From NCBI GenBank assembly GCA_951799425.1, contig OX637394.1:9063501-9127500 (forward strand): DNA of 64,000 bases, given 5' to 3'. The notes beneath the pieces are model-generated. The model ran no database searches. It worked only from the letters and a program-made list of their open reading frames with translations, and had not been told where the DNA came from. Origin of the DNA: Ilex aquifolium (lineage: Eukaryota; Streptophyta; Magnoliopsida; Aquifoliales; Aquifoliaceae). A program made the translations under genes and the position numbers. Positions 1-11,444 of this stretch are shown piece by piece; the stretch's first letter is position 1, and the number at the start of each line of letters is the position of its first letter.

Positions 1-3000
1 GTGCCCGGCCGTCGCATCTACCAGATGATCTATTTTGGGCAAAGGGAAGCTATCCTTCGGACATGCTTTGTTGAGGTCGGTGAAGTCCACACAAACTCTC
101 CACTTCCCATTTTTCTTGCTAACAACCACTGTGTTAGATAGCCAGGTCGGATATTGTACTTCCTTGATAGTTTGAGACTCGAGTAACCGGGTCACCTCTT
201 CTTTCACTGCTTCTTGATGTGGCGGTGCCGACCTTCTCAGCTTTTGCTTAATTGGCCTGTAGGTCGGGTCGACATTCAGTCTGTGACAGGCAAACTCGGA
301 CGGTACGCCGGGCATTTCACTGGTACTCCATTTGAAGACGTCGGCATATTCTTTTAGCAGATAAATGAGTTCCTGTCGCTGTTCGGGGCAAAGAGCTGCT
401 CCAAGTAGGAAGTACTTGTCCGGATCTCCGTCTTCATCTAAAGGTACTTTAGATAGAGCTTCAATTGTCCGGTCTGTAGCTTCCTTTTCAGTGCCTAAAG
501 GTACTTTAGGACTTTCCTTGTCAGCTCGGTTGTGTGGAACAGCCGAGTCGTAGTTCCTTGATTGCTATTTTTCGTCACCTGCAACAGAACTATTTCCTCC
601 CACCTCTGGCTCATTTTTCGTTTTAACCGCTGCCAACAAGCAAGTCCTGGAGCTGACCTGGTCTCCTCTGATGTTCACTATCCCCTCCGAAGAAGGGAAT
701 CTTAGCATCTGGTGGTAGGTTGATGGTACCGCCTTCATCTCGTGTAACCACGACCTCCCCATTATCGCGTTGTAGGCTGAGACCGTATCAACTACAAGAA
801 ATTCAGTCATGACGCCCACAGGTCCCGTCTTTACTGGCAGCGTGATTTTTCCTATGGGAAGGATTGTTTTTCCACTAAAGCCTACTAATGGAGTGTTGGA
901 TGGCTTGAGATCCTCTCTCCTGAGTCCGAGTTTGTCAAAAAGGTCAATGTACATTATCTCAGACGAGCTTCCTGGATCAATCAGAACCCTTCTCACATCA
1001 AAGTTAGCTATCCGAAGTGTTACCACCAACGCATCATTATGCGGTTGATGAATCCCCTCCAAGTCTTGCTCGGTGAAGCAAATGGAGTCAATTGATTCCT
1101 CCACCTTCAGTCTTTTGCTTCTTATCTCGGGGGTTAGCCGGAGCTGATAGACCTCTCTTTCCTTCGCGGCTTTCTGAATATACGCCCTAGCCGCATTGTT
1201 TGTGGACATCTGCGGATTTGTCGCAGCGTGGATAACATCTATTACCCCTGCTGGCGTGGTCTTATCTCCTCTGTGTTCGACCCTTCCTCCGTTTGGGTTA
1301 GCCTCGCTGTCGACAAACTCGGCGAGGTGTCCTTCTCGGACCAACTCTTCCAAATGCTGTTTCAGTGTTCGGCAGTTTTCCGTCATGTGACCAACATCAC
1401 GATGATACGAACATTTAAAATTAGGGTTCCGTCTCGAAGGGTCTCCCATCAACTTGTTAGGCCATTTGAAAAATGGCTTTCCTTTGATTTGGCCCAATAT
1501 CTTGTGTATGGGCTCTTTGAACAATGTGTTTACTCCAAGGAAAGGAGATTTAGTGAAGAACCCTTCCTTCTCGCTCTTTTTCACCATCTCTCGGTTCGGT
1601 TCGGCTTGCTTCTCCCTGCCGAACTGCCTTCTGTTGTACTGCTCCTTGCCCCCGTCTCTTGACAAGTCATCGTCGACTTTAGCATATTTCTCAATTCTAG
1701 CCATTAACTCTTCCAAGTTTACGGCCGGTCTCCTTGTTAAAGATTGATACATAGGGTTTTCCTTTGGCAACCCAATCTTGAATGATGCCACGGCAATCTC
1801 AGGGTTGTAACTTTCTACCTCGTTCATCGTCTCCCAATAGCGATGAGCATACTCGCGCAAAGTTTCGTTGTTTCGTTTTTTCAAGGTCAGCAAAGCACCG
1901 ACGTCCTTAGGCTGTTTGCTGCTTGTTATGAACCGAGCAGTGAATTGTTCGGCCAACTGCGACCAGCCATCAATTGACTGCCTTGGCAAGCTGTCAAACC
2001 ACTTCATGGCTGATTCTCCCAGGCTGCTCGGAAATATCGTACAGAGCAGGGGTTCATTCCTCCGATGTATTGTCATCAGTTGTCTGAAATGTCTGATGTG
2101 TGATGACGGGTCGGTTTTTCCATCGTAGAGTCTGAAGTTCGGAACGGTGAACTTACTCGGGATCCGCCCCTTTTCAATCCATGAGGAAAAGGGGGACGAA
2201 TCCGAACCGTCTCCATACTCCCCGGTCGCCCTCCTGGCCATATCCCTAGCCGACCTCCGCTCCGGCTTCTTCAAACGATTGTCTAATTCTTCAGCGATGT
2301 ACTACTTCCAGGAGTCCTCTTCTGAAACCCGAGGTTTTTTCTGTCGGTACTTGTCAGTTTCGGGTTTTTTGGACCTGCCAAACTTCTTTTCAGGACTTTC
2401 TCGTCGGCTTTGCCTCTCACGCTTTTCTTTTCCAGTCAACTTCATCAATCTGGCTTTCAATTCTTCGTTTTCCCTCAGCAGATCAGTCTCCCTGGAATAA
2501 GATTTCTTGAATAACTTGTCATGAGCATCCAGCCGGTCCTGCAGAGACTGGACCACCTTCATCATAGAGTGATTTTCCCCCTTGGTACAGAGGGATTCAC
2601 CACGATTTCCAAATTGCTGGTTTGGATTTTTAGAAGGTCTAAAGCTTGCTGAGGATATCTCGTCATCCTCAAGGGGCTTAACGGGGCTTCCGTTGACATG
2701 AGTTCTAATGTTGCCATCAGAAGGAAGAGACACCGGATCGGCATTGCCCAAGGCAAGACTGCCTATGGGTGATCCAATAGCACTTCTTAGTCTTGACATA
2801 GTAGCTTTTTGTTCTATTTAGAATATATTTCCCACAGACGGCGCCAAAATATAAGAGGTAAAAATTGAGAATACCTCCTACGGATGATAAATCGAGAATC
2901 CTGATAGTATTTTCTGAACTTTGCTTCCAATCTCCTTCCTGCAAAACGAACAAACTGCCCAAGATCGAAGTGCTTCGATCGAAGGCACTCCGATGCTTAA

Positions 3001-3521
3001 GTCAGTAATGGAATTGAATGAATGCAAGAAGACTGGGAGAGTTCAGCATACCTTTTCCCTTAGTTTCTTCTGCCTCTTATAGATTGCTACCTCATTAGGG
3101 TTTCCAAGGTTTTGGTTCAAGGTGGCACACCTTCCTTTAATTCAGTGATTCAGTTTGGGAAGTTGCTGATCTTTCTCCAGCAATTCCTTCTGATCTCATC
3201 AATTTCGCTGATTCGCTTATCGGAATGCCGAAGTTTTAGGCGAATATTCATTCTTCTGTATATCTTTTCAAACAGCTCGGCTATAATCACAGACGAATAG
3301 CTCCAGTGTTCGCCGAACCAATTGATCATCTCGGCTTGGTACAAGCCGAGCTTAACTGGTTCTTTGCCGAACTGATTGGTCATCTCGGCTAGGTCCATTT
3401 GTTCAAGCAGCTTACGTCTTTGTCACGTGTTCTGTCTTGTCATCCTCACGTGAGCTCATTTAATGTCATTTAATGTCTTTACACGTGTAATAATGGGATC
3501 CATCCCCTTCAGAGACTGACA
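1..3521 (-). mobile_element. Ty3/gypsy LTR retrotransposon, 5' part, cut by window edge
   Basis: A fossil retroelement read on the minus strand. From right to left it shows a 5' LTR (2847-3521), a primer binding site beginning TGGCGCC directly next to it (2840-2846), a gag region (about 565-2800) with a coiled-coil start, a retrotransposon-gag core and a DPGSS aspartic-protease motif, and the first part of reverse transcriptase at 1-560, where the minus strand reads WRVCVDFTDLNKACPKDSFP. The order gag, protease, RT and the TGGCGCC-type primer site fit a non-chromoviral Ty3/gypsy element, perhaps Tat-like. The rest (RNase H, integrase, 3' LTR) lies left of the window. The visible part is broken, with at least one break, but the domains are easily read, which suggests moderate age. 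Confidence 0.9.
2847..3521 (-). repeat. 5' LTR of the Ty3/gypsy element
   Basis: On the minus strand it begins TGTCAGTCTCTGAAGG (right edge at 3521, followed by an A-run) and ends at the TGGCGCC primer site. It is about 675 bp long. The left end does not show a clean CA, so the inner boundary may be off by a few bases. Confidence 0.7.
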
Positions 3522-3689
3522 AAAAAAAAAGGATTTTTAACTTGTTCTATGTTAAAATTATTTGTCATGGCAATCGCAAACTTTTATATAGAAAAGCCAG
3601 TCAAAAAATGTATCCATCTAATTCCAATCATTATATTTGGCCCAAAAATTATCTTTATAGTTACGGATATAATATTATTTAAATTATCC

Positions 3690-4035
3690 AATAAGTTCTC
3701 TATTTTCAATCAACTCTCTATTTTAGAGAGTTAACTACTAAAAATCAAGCTCTAATAGATTCTCTATTTAGATTAGCTAAAATAGAGAGTCTTATTTGAC
3801 TTTCTACATTTAGAGAGTCCAATTCAATCTCTATTTTACTTTTAATGAATGACAAGGTGACACATACGTTCTTCATTAAATGTTATTGACATAAGTCTAT
3901 TTTTTGTTTTTATAATAGAGAGCCTATTGGAGTTATCAAAAATATTTCACTCTCTATTTTAAAATTTTATCAAAGATTTTCTCTATTTCAAAAAAAAAAA
4001 AAACTCTCTAAAATAAAGAGTATTATTAAAAATGC
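3690..4035. repeat. Degenerate MITE-like repeat rich in CTCTATTTTAG words
   Basis: Many copies of CTCTATTTTAG and its complement lie in this stretch. The same words occur in the subterminal parts of the PIF/Harbinger elements at 12838 and 53127. I could not find matching ends or a target duplication, so this is an inference of a decayed relative. Confidence 0.3.
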
Positions 4036-4110
4036 TCTAATGTGGCATGTGGGCCACTTAATTAGTCTCCTAACTGAGATGTGCTAACAAAAGAGAGTTA
4101 CCATTGAGGT

Positions 4111-4135
4111 GAGAGAGAGAGAGAGAGAGAGAGAG
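4111..4135. repeat. (GA)n microsatellite
   Basis: An uninterrupted GA dinucleotide run in intergenic DNA. Confidence 0.9.
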
Positions 4136-4584
4136 CAGTTGGTGAAGATATGGGTTTTATTTCTATTTAAGAGAATCACGGGTTCGTGTCGGAAGACAAC
4201 TCGATCCAATTATTCATAGCAAATTTCGGTTTTCTGAGAAAAGAAAACTTAACGATTGAGTCGCATAGAACATTAATTTAAATAGATTAAAATTATGACT
4301 CAGTAAAATTTTAAAAAAGTTATGATGTAAGGGAGTAACTATAATTGGCCTTGGTGAAAATGTTGATGGGCCTAGGTGGTGATGGGCTGGGGCTATACCA
4401 CATCGGATAGCCTTTGGGTGTGTGTGTGAGTTATAAGGACCTATGACACTTCTGCTTTTTAAGTAGAAGTGTTGTAGTGTTCTCTGGTAAAAAAAAAAAA
4501 AATGTTGATGAGGGCAACTTAGGCGTTGACAAATTTCTATACGAATACTGAATTTGGCATAAAATTTTGGGTTTTTCAGGTGTG

Positions 4585-5643
4585 GGTACAATTTTTTAGA
4601 TTTATTTAGGCAAAAGTGTATGGATAAGTTGTTTATTCCATTAAGTACAATTTTTATAAAAACTTTTTGTGTTTAGGTACAAAATTCAAATGAATTAAAA
4701 TCCTTTTTACCTAAACACCCTTCCTTAATTTATGCATTCTTAATTGGCAGTTATATATCTAATCAAATATGTAAAGATTTCATTAGATTCTTTCACTATC
4801 TCTCCCCTATTTTCTCTCCATCTCTCTCTCTTTTTCCCCTTTACTTTCTCTATCTCTCCTCTATTTTCTCTCTATATCTATCATTGATAATTTATTTTAT
4901 TTTCAAATATGTAAATATTTGATTTATTTTTTCATCTCTCTCCTCTATTTTCTCTCTATCCCCTTATTTTATGTAACCATTTCGCTCTCTCCCTATTTTC
5001 TCTCTTTATTTATATCAACATTACAACAACATAATTACACTAATTAGTTACACCAATCAGTTACAATTGTCTTATAATACACCAAACAGTTATTCATGCA
5101 TTCTAATAAACCAAACAGTTACATCAAACAATTACACAAATTTATAATATCAACTCAATTTGTCATTCAATTGTTTACATAAACTTAATAGTTGCACTAT
5201 TTAGTATCGCGACATCGTTACACCAATCATATATATCAAATTTAGTATAATGATAAAGTCTTTTATGTAATGATAAACCCAATTTGGTGTATATAATTGA
5301 TGTAACCATGTCGTGATATTAAATGATGTAACTCTTTGATTTATGTAAATAACAAAATGACATATTGAGTTGGTGTTGTAATTTCGTATAATTGTTTAGT
5401 ATAACTGTTTAGTTTATTAGAACACATGAGTAACTGTTTAGTGTATTATAGGGTAATTGTAACTAATTGGAGTAACTGATTAGTATAATTATGTTGTGTA
5501 ACATTGATATAAGGAGAGAGAAAAAGGGAGAGAATAAGGAAATAAGGGGAGAATGAGTGAGAGAGAGAGAGAAAAAATAAGGGGAGAGAGAGATGAAAAA
5601 ATTAAATCAAATCTTTACATATTTAAAAAAAAATTATCAATAT

Positions 5644-5693
<50 letters not shown>

Positions 5694-5861
5694 TAGATAG
5701 AGAGAAAATAGGAAAGAGAGAGTGAAAGAGTAATGAAGAGAGAGGAGAGAGAGTAATGGAGTAATAAATACCTTTTTAGTCTTTTTTTCAAAAAAATGCA
5801 CTTAGGGCAAAATAAGTTTTTTTAATGTAGTTTAGCTCAAATAAGTCTAAATTTTTGTACC
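4585..5861. mobile_element. 1.28-kb foldback (long inverted repeat) element
   Basis: The two halves are imperfect reverse complements over almost their full length, with the turn near 5260. Outer ends read GGTACAATTTTTTAGA at 4585 and TCTAAATTTTTGTACC at 5846-5861. Further in, CAATCAGTTACAATTG pairs with CAATTGTAACTAATTGG, and a CT-rich block (about 4800-4870) pairs with the GA-rich block at 5640-5750. No coding region is present. I see no clear target duplication. It looks like a non-autonomous foldback DNA element, with arm lengths made unequal by growth of the GA microsatellite. Confidence 0.6.
5650..5684. repeat. (GA)n microsatellite
   Basis: GA run within the right arm of the foldback element. 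Confidence 0.9.
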
Positions 5862-6727
5862 GACTTCTAAATTACCCTAATATTTTACACAGAATTAACA
5901 GTTTTGAATTTATGATTAAGGAGTTTAGTGGCAAATGATGGTTCAATGACAAACAAATGAACTTGTCAAATCCATCAAGTAAATAGGTCGTCATGAATAT
6001 GAATAAATACCACTTATACAAAACATAAATTTGACAAAATAAAATTTTAAATACTTATTTTTTTGATTTAATTTTTTGCGACTTTCTTCTTTTAATTGTC
6101 CTACTTAGATTTAGTAAATTTCATTTGAAATTGTTTCCTCTCACAATTTTTTTTTTTGTTATTATTTTTTGTCACTATTTTTTCTTTGTGTCACTGTTAT
6201 TAGTTGTGTCACTACTATTTGTCACTGTGCAAAAAAAAAAAAAAAAACACGAAATACCTTATTTGATAACCAAACATAGAATTGAAGAGTAAAATTTGAA
6301 AACTTAATTGCTAAAATAACAAATTGATAAGAAACAAACAACATGAAGTGTTGAATTCACTTACACTGTTTACTCGAATACGACTCAGGAAGCGTTAAAT
6401 CTACCTCCACAACAAAAATCAACCTACAAATCAAATTCAGCCCAACATCCACTTCGAAAACGAGTAATTGCATAATGAACAAAGAAGAGTAATTGAGGAA
6501 GAAGATGAATAACGTTCCAAATCTGAGTTTAAAATTCAAATTTTAAAGAAATCAGTTTTATGGGAATGATTTGAGCGTGTAGATCTCCATTGAAAATGTC
6601 GTCAGTTATGGTAACTATATTCCAAACAAATTTTGAAACTTATTTTAGTGTTAAAATAATACAAGGGGTATTTTAGGATTTAAAAAGAAAAAGAAAAAAC
6701 TTACCTGCCTAACAAAATAAAGCAGAA
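5862..6727. other. AT-rich intergenic stretch, nothing recognised
   Basis: Poly-A and poly-T runs and short open frames without similarity to anything I know. No gene or transposon boundary could be supported. Confidence 0.5.
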
Positions 6728-6900
6728 CAATGTTATTTGGACCTAAAAATCTGACTTAATTTACTGATATAATGGTGTGACTTTATAAGAATCATTAGAT
6801 CAACACTAAGTTTTAATATTTTATGGGGCTTATAGTCAATTTAAAGGTTATAATAAATTAGATCAACAAATTATGTCAATAAATTAGGTTCCAATATTTT
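6728..6900. mobile_element. MITE, about 180-bp family, copy 1
   Basis: Starts CAATGTTATTTGGACCTAAA, contains 'CTGATATAATGGTGTGAC', and ends in a block matching the inverted start. At least four more copies of the family occur in this window (7404, 38853, 41091, 41328). It is short, non-coding and has terminal inverted repeats of the GCAATGCTATTTG type. The superfamily is not settled. Confidence 0.6.
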
Positions 6901-7152
6901 ATGGGCTACATAATTATGTCTGTTTTTTGGGTCAGGACAAATTGTGCTGAATATGGGCTTTCACCATCTAAGTGAAAGCAATAAGCCCACCTCTTACTCA
7001 TACCGGGTGGATGATTAAAAGCCCAATGGCACATGGCCCAAGTGGGGACCACGGAACAAAGATGTCGTCCACACAAATCCCAATACCACCTCAGACTCCA
7101 CCCGTCAAGCACGTTATTTCATGCTGACGGTTGACTGAACACGGAGACTAAT

Positions 7153-7162
7153 GCCCCATATA
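7153..7162 (+). promoter_or_regulatory. Possible TATA box upstream of HSP70
   Basis: CCCATATAAATCAG lies about 720 bp before the HSP70 start codon. It is separated from the gene by the 7272-7735 duplication and a MITE, so it may be the old promoter pushed away from the gene. No clean heat-shock element (nGAAnnTTCn series) was seen nearby. Confidence 0.3.
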
Positions 7163-7271
7163 AATCAGACGCCGTTTGGCTCCTGGTCGTGACATTTATT
7201 CAATGAAAATCAAGCTGGACCAGTGCTTCCCAAACAAGAATCTGGTGCTTTAGGAAATCTTTCGTCACCAG

Positions 7272-7735
7272 AATGGAATCCTTCAGCAGCAGCGGTCATG
7301 AGGAACAGTATCAAGGCTGTCATCCACTTTGGAAAGTGTATTCATTGAGTACGTTTTTTAATTTTTTTTTATAAAAAGTAGAGTTGTTAATTTAGTTTTT
7401 ACAACAATGCTATTGCGACTTACTTTACTGACCTAATTTGCTGACCTAATTCACTATGACCTTTGGATTGACTGTGGGTTCCATCAAACATTGGAACTTG
7501 GTGTTAATCCAATGTTTCCAATGAAGTCACGTTATTAGGTCAGTAAATTATGTCAGATTTTTAGTTCTAAATAGCATTTTCCTAGTTTTTATTATTAAAA
7601 GCAGAATGGAGTCCTGCAGCAGCAGCGGCCATGAGGAACAGCACCAAGGCTGTCATCCACTTTGGAAAGCGTATTCATTTAGTACGTTTTTTAATTTTTT
7701 TTTTATTAAAAGTAGAGTTGTTAATTTTGTTTTTA
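7272..7735 (+). repeat. Tandem duplication upstream of HSP70, with a MITE between copies
   Basis: A block of about 135 bp occurs twice: 7272-7403 and 7603-7735. Both contain CAGCAGCAGCGG, AAGGCTGTCATCCACTTTGG and a TTAGTACG-like end followed by a T-run. The second MITE of the 180-bp family fills the gap. Each copy has a short open frame starting with ATGGA(A/G)TCC that would encode about 27 residues. Whether it is coding is unknown. Confidence 0.75.
7404..7582. mobile_element. MITE, about 180-bp family, copy 2
   Basis: Reverse orientation relative to the copy at 41091. It holds CAATGTTTGATGG-like, ACAGTCAATCCAAAGG-like and GGTCAGTAAATTA-like blocks in reverse complement and has ends CAATGCTATT and AAATAGCATT. 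It sits at the junction of the HSP70-upstream duplication. Confidence 0.7.
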
Positions 7736-7875
7736 TTATTAAAAGCAGATTCGTTGATTCTGTATATTGATATTTAAGTTTTAAAACAGCATTAGATTAG
7801 TAACAGATTCCTCTTTTTTTGTACACCACAACTAGCTCTCTCTCTCTCTCTGCGATTCGAAGTAGAGGAAGTGCA

Positions 7876-10800
7876 ATGGCTGGAAAAGGTGAAGGTCCGG
7901 CGATCGGAATTGATCTGGGAACTACATACTCATGCGTCGGTGTTTGGCAACACGATCGTGTGGAGATCATAGCCAATGACCAGGGGAACAGAACGACGCC
8001 ATCTTACGTTGCCTTTACTGATTCTGAGCGTTTCATCGGAGATGCTGCCAAGAACCAGGCCGCCATGAACCCAATCAACACCGTCTTCGGTGACCTTTCA
8101 TCTCTCTCGTCTTAAATCTGAACTTCTCCCACTCAGATCTCAAGTTTTGTTGGATGTGTGCAGATATTTGTGTGTTGTGAATAATTGATTGCTAAGCTTT
8201 GTGAAATTTTATTTAGACTGTTGTCATTGTGTGGTACATGGATTTTTTTTATAGCTTTTGATTCTCGATTTCTATGAATTTCGATTCTGATTTTGTGTGA
8301 GTTTTTTTTTCAAAATACTCGACTTGATAGCGACATATTTAATTGATGTTTTTTCTTTATTAGGTTTTTATCTTTATTTTCTTTGTAACAATTTTTTATT
8401 TGTAGCTCGTTCTCCGGACCTATCTATCCTCCTTGTCAATCGTCTTCTTCAGATAACAGGGGTTCTTCTTCTTCCTTTTTTTCTTCGCTTTTCTACTACA
8501 AATAAACATGTTAAAACACACACCCACGTTAACTGCACACACACCCATAATTATTAGTAGATTATGCATTGCTCAGTTCAATTAATTATTAGTAGTGCTC
8601 ACAATTTTGGATATGGCTCATCAACATGTCACCAAATTAAAGCTTAATTAGGAAAATATTTAGCCTTGACAAATTTGGACGATGAAGGAGTGCCCCCATT
8701 AGACCTCTCAAATAATGGTTGAATATAAACATGGATAAATGCGATACAAACTTACTAAATGTAGCTTATACATAGTATATACTCAATAAGATATGAACAT
8801 AACTGTACATGGTCATAAATATTACTACCTTTAAATTTTTCTCTCTTGATATCTCCTTACTCTTTATCCTCTCTCTTTTATCTTCCAATTTTTAGTCTTT
8901 TCTCAATTCGTTTTCAAATTCTATCGGCATTTATTTAGTAGATTGAGTGGATAACTTTAAAGGAAATAAGAGCTTATGAAATTTTGTCAAAGCTATTGTA
9001 ATCAGGGTGTAACACCCCGATTTCTTGGATGCGTTACTTGATTAAATCAATCGATCACAATAAACCAAAAATAAATCTCCGAATACAGGGCCAGAACTCT
9101 AATTTCCTCAATAAATTTATAATTACAATTTTGATCTCCAAATAACAATAAAAATAATCTCCTCAATATAAAAACAAATCTGTTCGAATTATTTATCACC
9201 CCAATGTACCCAACTTTCTCATATCTCAACTCTGGTCCTTCCCTCAGGAATTATATATCATCACAATAAACCCACAAAGTTAAAAATTATATCAAGGTTC
9301 ATCCATCTTCGATTCCTCAAATATCAACTTTGGTTATTCCCTCCGAGATTATCCTGAAAAAAATATTAAAAACGGGGAAGTATACAATATGACAGGAAAT
9401 AATATGCTTAACAAGAAAAATACGAATGATCAAATACCAAATAATTCAGATGATAAGAATCATGGATAACAAAATCAAGAATCACATTGGACAAGCCATA
9501 TAACTCAACTGCTATCAAACATAGCCTCATACTTGGTTCCTCTTGGTGATATGACAAGTGACACTTGGGTATTTAAATTTCATACTCATATCGAACTATT
9601 ACACCTCGCAGGGCTGTAATCACAATCGCACCCCGCAGGGCTATAATTATATTTTACCAATTATGCCCCAAGTACACTTCTTACATGTACCAATCAATCC
9701 CAGAGTATTTAGTCTTACGTACAGGTCAACAGATAAAATTGACAGAATTTTGTATCAATCAAAATAATCAATAGGAATACAAATTTCAGATTATCAAAGA
9801 ACACTCTTTGCAAAGAGATTTAAAACACAGAAGCATATTGTATACTACCCTTACCTCAAATCCATCAATAACTCTGATAGATATTAAATTCAAAATACCA
9901 AGAATCAAATACTTAAATTTTAAAAAAAATTATCGCTCAATTTTCGACCTCAAAATCTCCTAAATTTTACTCTCTTCATCTCTCTCTCTCTTCGTTTTTT
10001 TTTTTCTCTTTGTTGCTTGGCTCAAATGGCCAAGTGCTGGCTATTTATAGCCAAGACCCTTCCCCCCAACGTCACTTAGTGACATGAGCAATTGGCATCA
10101 CTATGGACATTTGTCCATATTTTGTTCAGAAGTTTTTTTTTTTTTTCTTTAATAGACCACATGTCTATTTTTAACACACTTGGCACTTGGCCATTTTTTT
10201 TTTCCTTTCTTTCTTTGACACCTGTACATCTAAAATATATATATACACACACACACACACTTACATATATTATATATGTAACGGACGTATTACTCATATA
10301 TTATATCATTTTAACAATATGACATTTTATTTTAATACAAAATATAACTTATATTATAGTCATTCGACTTGTTTTCACGTAAATAATTTATATTTGAGGT
10401 TCATTAATTTATTTAATTTTTTTTTTAAAATAACCTTTAGTTATAGAGGATCATAATTGACGACCTAATTAGCATATTAATAACAAATTATTATACGAGC
10501 CGTCACACAGGGTTTCTATTATTACTTGGCTAAGAGAGAGCTTTGATCAAATTTGAAGTGAAAGATGATGACTAGATCCAATTGTGTATTCTTTGGAATT
10601 TTTTATGTACAATGATCATTCTCTTAAAAAATTGGATAATGAGGAGGTCATTAAGAAGTTCAATTCGAAAAATGGGTTTATTCGGATGGCCTTAATTGAC
10701 ATTTATGGATATAGCTTTATTGTGAGTTTTTTTTCTGGATTTTTACATTGCTTTTTTATGTGACTATTTTTATGAAACAAAGGTAATAGTTTAAAGGGGT

Positions 10801-11412
10801 AAAGTGTAATTTACCCATAAAAATAGGGTCTGATTGAAAGGGCAGTTATTGGTTTGGAGCTGCATAAATTGAATACTCATTACTCAATTTTGGTACAGTT
10901 GAATGCTGGTTATACAGGGTTGGTAATGTTGCTTTGTCTTCCTTCACGAAAATCATTATTTACTTGAATCTTTTGATGTTATTATGACTGCCTTTATTCT
11001 ATGCCACCATAATTTTTGTGAGATAGTTGAATTGCAATGATAGGACTTCCTTGGTTGTATGGCTGTTCTAGTCTTTAGCTTCTTATTGTGTAGTTCTGTT
11101 GACATTAAAGATAATTCATGGAAAATAGTGCCCGCGTCGTATCGCTATTCTTTTTGTTGTTGACTGTATCGGTTTTGTATTTCATTGTTGTCTGTGTTGA
11201 ATGATCCATGTGTGGTTATTGTATTTTCCCTGCTGCCAGATGCAAAACGTCTTATTGGGAGGAGGTTTTCTGATGCCTCAGTCCAGAGTGACATTAAGCT
11301 ATGGCCTTTTAAGGTCATTGCCGGTCCTGGTGACAAGCCTATGATTGTTGTCAATTACAAGGGTGAAGAGAGGCAGTTTTCGGCCGAGGAAATCTCCTCT
11401 ATGGTGCTTATG

Positions 11413-11444
<32 letters not shown>

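Noticed and set aside
4214-4591. 125-codon minus-strand frame
   Set aside because: Rich in His/Phe from AT-rich and GT-repeat sequence, with no recognisable domain and no gene context.
7200-7876. Heat-shock elements in front of HSP70
   Set aside because: GAA and TTC words occur but not with the nGAAnnTTCn spacing; I could not support a functional element.
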